A stretch of DNA of 51,027 nucleotides from Oscillospiraceae bacterium (GTDB lineage: Bacteria; Bacillota; Clostridia; Oscillospirales; Acutalibacteraceae): assembly GCA_015065785.1 (NCBI GenBank), contig SVPR01000016.1, forward strand, positions 1 to 51,027, written 5' to 3'. Below the pieces are notes generated by a model, which saw nothing but the letters and a program-made list of their open reading frames with translations, had not been told where the DNA came from and ran no database searches. Of this stretch, positions 49,025 through 51,027 are shown one piece after another. The translations under genes were made by a program, and so were the position numbers. Position 1 is the stretch's first letter; each line of letters begins with the position of its first letter.

Positions 49025-50350
49025 ATGTAGTAGTTTCTGTGCAAGATTCCAAGTTCTAATCAATTCTCTCGATTTTATGATAAAATAGTTTCTCCAAATA
49101 AAAATTTAAGGAGGGTTTTATCATGAAAAAATATTATTCTGATGAAACAAAAAATCAAACAGTCCAGGAATTTATTAACGGAAAAAGTGTATCTGAGATA
49201 CATGCTGAAACCGGAATATCAAGGAGCACTATATATTCTTGGATTGAATCCCAAAAGGAAACATTCACAAAATCAGAAAAGATCAATCTCAGAGATTATC
49301 GTGAACTTGTAACCAAATGTGAAAGGCAACAAAAAATTATTCAAATTTTAAAGGACTCGCCTTGCACTGCTTCATCTCCATTAAGAGAAAGGTATAATGT
49401 TATTAAATCATTTAAGGATACATATAGCGAAACGTTGTTATGCGATGCTCTTAATGTGTCTAAAGGCAGCTATTTTAATCATATTTTCAGGAATAAGAAT
49501 GATGCTAGCCAATATGCAGTGAAAGTTGAAGAAATGACACCAATTATTGAGCAAATATATCACGAATCAAATCAGATATACGGTCCGGGTAAGGTTCACG
49601 CCATACTTAAGGACAGAGGCTACACCATCAGTATTAATGTCGTTTCAAGAATAATGCATCAAAAGGGATTGTTCGCTATCAGGACGAGTTCTAAAACATT
49701 ATATGATCAAGAGCAAAAACGGAAAGAAAATATAGTAAAACAAAATTTCACTGTAAAGAAACCAAATGAAGTGTGGGTAAGTGATGTTACATACTATAAG
49801 TTTAATAATACGATTTTTTACATCTGTGTAATAATTGATCTATATGCCCGAAAAGTTATTGCTTATAATACATCTAATTCAAATAACACCAGACTTGTAA
49901 AAAGAACTTTAAAAGAAGCATATGAAGAGCGAAAACCTGATGACGGGTTGATTTTCCATAGTGACAATGGTTCAAGTTTCACATCTAAATCATTTATGAA
50001 ATATTTGAAAGAATTGAACATAACACAATCATTTTCACGTCCACACATTCCATATGACAACTCAGTAGTAGAATCATTTTTCAAATACTTGAAAGCTGAA
50101 GAATTATATAGAACAAAATATAAATCTGAACGCGAGTTTAAAGAATCATTAGCAAAATATATGACTTTTTATAATACAGAGCGGCCCCATTCAGTTATTA
50201 AATATTGGACACCAGATAAATGGGAAGGTAAGTATTGGAATAAAAACAATCGTACATAATCGAACAGATTTATATACAAATCCTCAAATACAAATGAAAA
50301 TGTTTCAGAATTTAATGAGATAATAAAAACTTGTACGATAAACACATCAA
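49025..50350 (+). mobile_element. IS3-family insertion sequence, ends approximate
   Basis: The element contains a complete single-frame IS3-type transposase. The ends are not certain. A weak inverted match exists between GTTTCTGTGCAAG near 49033 and CTTGTACGATAAAC near 50329, which would give an element of about 1.3 kb. It separates the PARIS-like pair from the rRNA operon. The left flank (48716-49020) is AT-rich with no other gene visible. Confidence 0.55.
49123..50259 (+). CDS. IS3-family transposase (fused OrfAB)
   Basis: A 378-residue transposase in one frame. The N-terminus is a helix-turn-helix (GKSVSEIHAETGISRSTIYSWI) of the OrfA type, followed by a coiled-coil-like linker with KCERQQKIIQILK. 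The HTH_21 region (YGPGKVHAILKDRGYTIS) and an rve integrase core follow with the DDE triad: WVSDVTYYKF, FHSDNGSSF and NSVVESFFKYLKAE. Most IS3 elements need a -1 frameshift to join OrfA and OrfB; here both are in one frame. It looks intact. An AAGGAGGG site lies 8 bp before the ATG. Confidence 0.93.
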   Translation: MKKYYSDETKNQTVQEFINGKSVSEIHAETGISRSTIYSWIESQKETFTKSEKINLRDYRELVTKCERQQKIIQILKDSPCTASSPLRERYNVIKSFKDTYSETLLCDALNVSKGSYFNHIFRNKNDASQYAVKVEEMTPIIEQIYHESNQIYGPGKVHAILKDRGYTISINVVSRIMHQKGLFAIRTSSKTLYDQEQKRKENIVKQNFTVKKPNEVWVSDVTYYKFNNTIFYICVIIDLYARKVIAYNTSNSNNTRLVKRTLKEAYEERKPDDGLIFHSDNGSSFTSKSFMKYLKELNITQSFSRPHIPYDNSVVESFFKYLKAEELYRTKYKSEREFKESLAKYMTFYNTERPHSVIKYWTPDKWEGKYWNKNNRT

Positions 50351-50377
50351 AAAAAGCCCCGATTTTACGGGACTTTA
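50349..50377 (-). terminator. Second rRNA-operon terminator
   Basis: Reverse-strand AAAGTCCCG pairs imperfectly with CGGGGCTTT, followed by T-rich sequence. Confidence 0.7.
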
Positions 50378-50383
50378 AAAGAA

Positions 50384-50430
50384 AAACAGACTTCTAATCG
50401 AACACTTTAGTTCAGATTTCGAAGTCTGTT
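50384..50430 (-). terminator. First rRNA-operon terminator
   Basis: AACAGACTTC (50385-50394) pairs with GAAGTCTGTT (50421-50430), and a T-rich tract follows on the reverse strand. It lies just beyond tRNA-Asn. Confidence 0.7.
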
Positions 50431-50434
50431 CAGA

Positions 50435-50510
50435 TGGCGCCTCAAGTAGGACTCGAACCTACGACAACTCGGTTAACAGCCGAGTGCTCTACCGACTGAG
50501 CTATTAAGGC
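50435..50510 (-). tRNA. tRNA-Asn (GTT)
   Basis: The reverse strand begins GCCTTAATAGCTCAG and has the anticodon loop CTGTTAA between CTCGG and CCGAG, T-arm GTAGGTTCGAGTCCTAC and an encoded CCA end. The acceptor GCCTTAA pairs with TTGAGGC. It lies downstream of 5S. Confidence 0.95.
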
Positions 50511-50537
50511 AAATTAGCCGGATAATATCCGGCATTT

Positions 50538-50656
<119 letters not shown>

Positions 50657-50704
50657 ACTATATTATAAACAGTAAGACTGCTTATATGCATATTTTTTAA
50701 AAAA

Positions 50705-50780
50705 TGGTGACCCGTACGAGATTCGAACTCGTGTTGCCGGCGTGAGAGGCCGGAGTCTTAGGCCACTTGACCAACGGGCC
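50705..50780 (-). tRNA. tRNA-Glu (CTC)
   Basis: The reverse strand begins GGCCCGTTGGTCAAG; anticodon stem CCGGC/GCCGG encloses CTCTCAC, giving anticodon CTC. T-arm ACGAGTTCGAATCTCGT and an encoded CCA. It lies between 23S and 5S. Confidence 0.93.
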
Positions 50781-50793
50781 AAATAAAGAGAAG

Positions 50794-50869
50794 TGGTACA
50801 CCATCAGGGACTCGAACCCTGGACACCCTGATTAAGAGTCAGGTGCTCTACCAACTGAGCTAATGGTGC
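50794..50869 (-). tRNA. tRNA-Lys (CTT)
   Basis: The reverse strand begins GCACCATTAGCTCAG; the anticodon stem encloses CTCTTAA, giving CTT. T-arm CAGGGTTCGAGTCCCTG and an encoded CCA. It lies between 23S and 5S. Confidence 0.93.
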
Positions 50870-50948
50870 ATATAACTCCATCTGACAGGGTGGTTAATTG
50901 AATGTACCCTGAAAACTGAATAAAGGAAAGCGAAGAAACAAACGAAAT

Positions 50949-51027
50949 GGTCAAGCCCTCGACCTATTAGTACTGCTTAGCTGAACATGTCACCATGCTT
51001 ACACACGCAGCCTATCAACCTCATAGT
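50949..51027 (-). rRNA. 23S ribosomal RNA, 3' end only
   Basis: The reverse strand reads GATAGGCTGCGTGTGTAAGC, AGCTAAGCAGTACTAATAGG and TCGAGGGCTTGACC, the conserved 3' terminus of bacterial 23S. The rest lies beyond the window edge. Confidence 0.93.

Noticed and set aside
49123..50259. IS3 programmed frameshift
   Set aside because: The OrfA and OrfB parts are already in one continuous frame, so no frameshift is needed.

Overview
The window looks like a piece of a low-GC Clostridia (Eubacteriales) chromosome, probably from an uncultured gut relative of the Oscillospiraceae or Lachnospiraceae. The support is AT-rich DNA with many clear TTGACA/TATAAT-type promoters, strong GGAGG-type ribosome binding sites, a glycyl radical enzyme with its activase, a 2-oxoacid:ferredoxin oxidoreductase, an mgtE gene behind an attenuator, and a yybP-ykoY riboswitch. 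Nothing fixes the species.

Layout. Positions 1-8135 hold a Mor-like regulator fragment at the edge, an AAA_14 ATPase followed by two genes (GHL6-like glycosidase, DUF4886), a small membrane protein, and a DUF4965 six-hairpin protein coupled to an RsmH-type methyltransferase. Positions 8233-11820 are an operon of mgtE, a phosphoesterase and a glycerophosphodiesterase behind an attenuator leader. Positions 11908-12900 hold an SPFH/prohibitin gene behind a Mn2+ (yybP-ykoY) riboswitch. Positions 12912-18313 encode an M48 peptidase, a membrane-anchored GH36 enzyme and a YdcF protein. Positions 18522-24815 hold a CaCA antiporter, a HAD/phosphoesterase/CE15-like esterase operon and a secreted lipase-like protein. 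Positions 25379-30124 hold a TVP38/acyltransferase/DUF6320/phosphatase operon and a flavin oxidoreductase. Positions 30263-41962 hold a sugar-metabolism set (three Gfo/Idh/MocA dehydrogenases, a PnuC-like transporter, a GH43/130-like propeller, a GH95-like enzyme), a two-gene ferredoxin oxidoreductase and a lipid kinase. Positions 42068-45152 hold an unassigned glycyl radical enzyme and its activase. The right end is accessory: a four-helix-bundle protein beside hairpin arrays, a PARIS-like AriA/AriB defence pair, an IS3-family insertion, and then the 3' end of an rRNA operon (23S, tRNA-Lys, tRNA-Glu, 5S, tRNA-Asn).

How it fits together. Several enzymes act on carbohydrates but almost none carries a signal peptide and no sugar transporter is visible, so most probably work on imported sugars in the cytosol. 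The GH36 enzyme and the lipase-like protein are the exceptions.

Most unusual features. The intergenic regions carry a layered repeat vocabulary: degenerate arrays with a strict 7-bp period that often overlap stop codons, mini-hairpins with a GCA/TGC loop and covarying stems, a longer ATCCTATCATTT hairpin family, and arrays of small palindromes separated by ATGAAGT. Other leads are the Mn2+ riboswitch on an SPFH gene, the PARIS-like pair, the glycyl radical enzyme with an atypical active-site loop, and a 285-bp element with long inverted ends resembling a tRNA T-arm.
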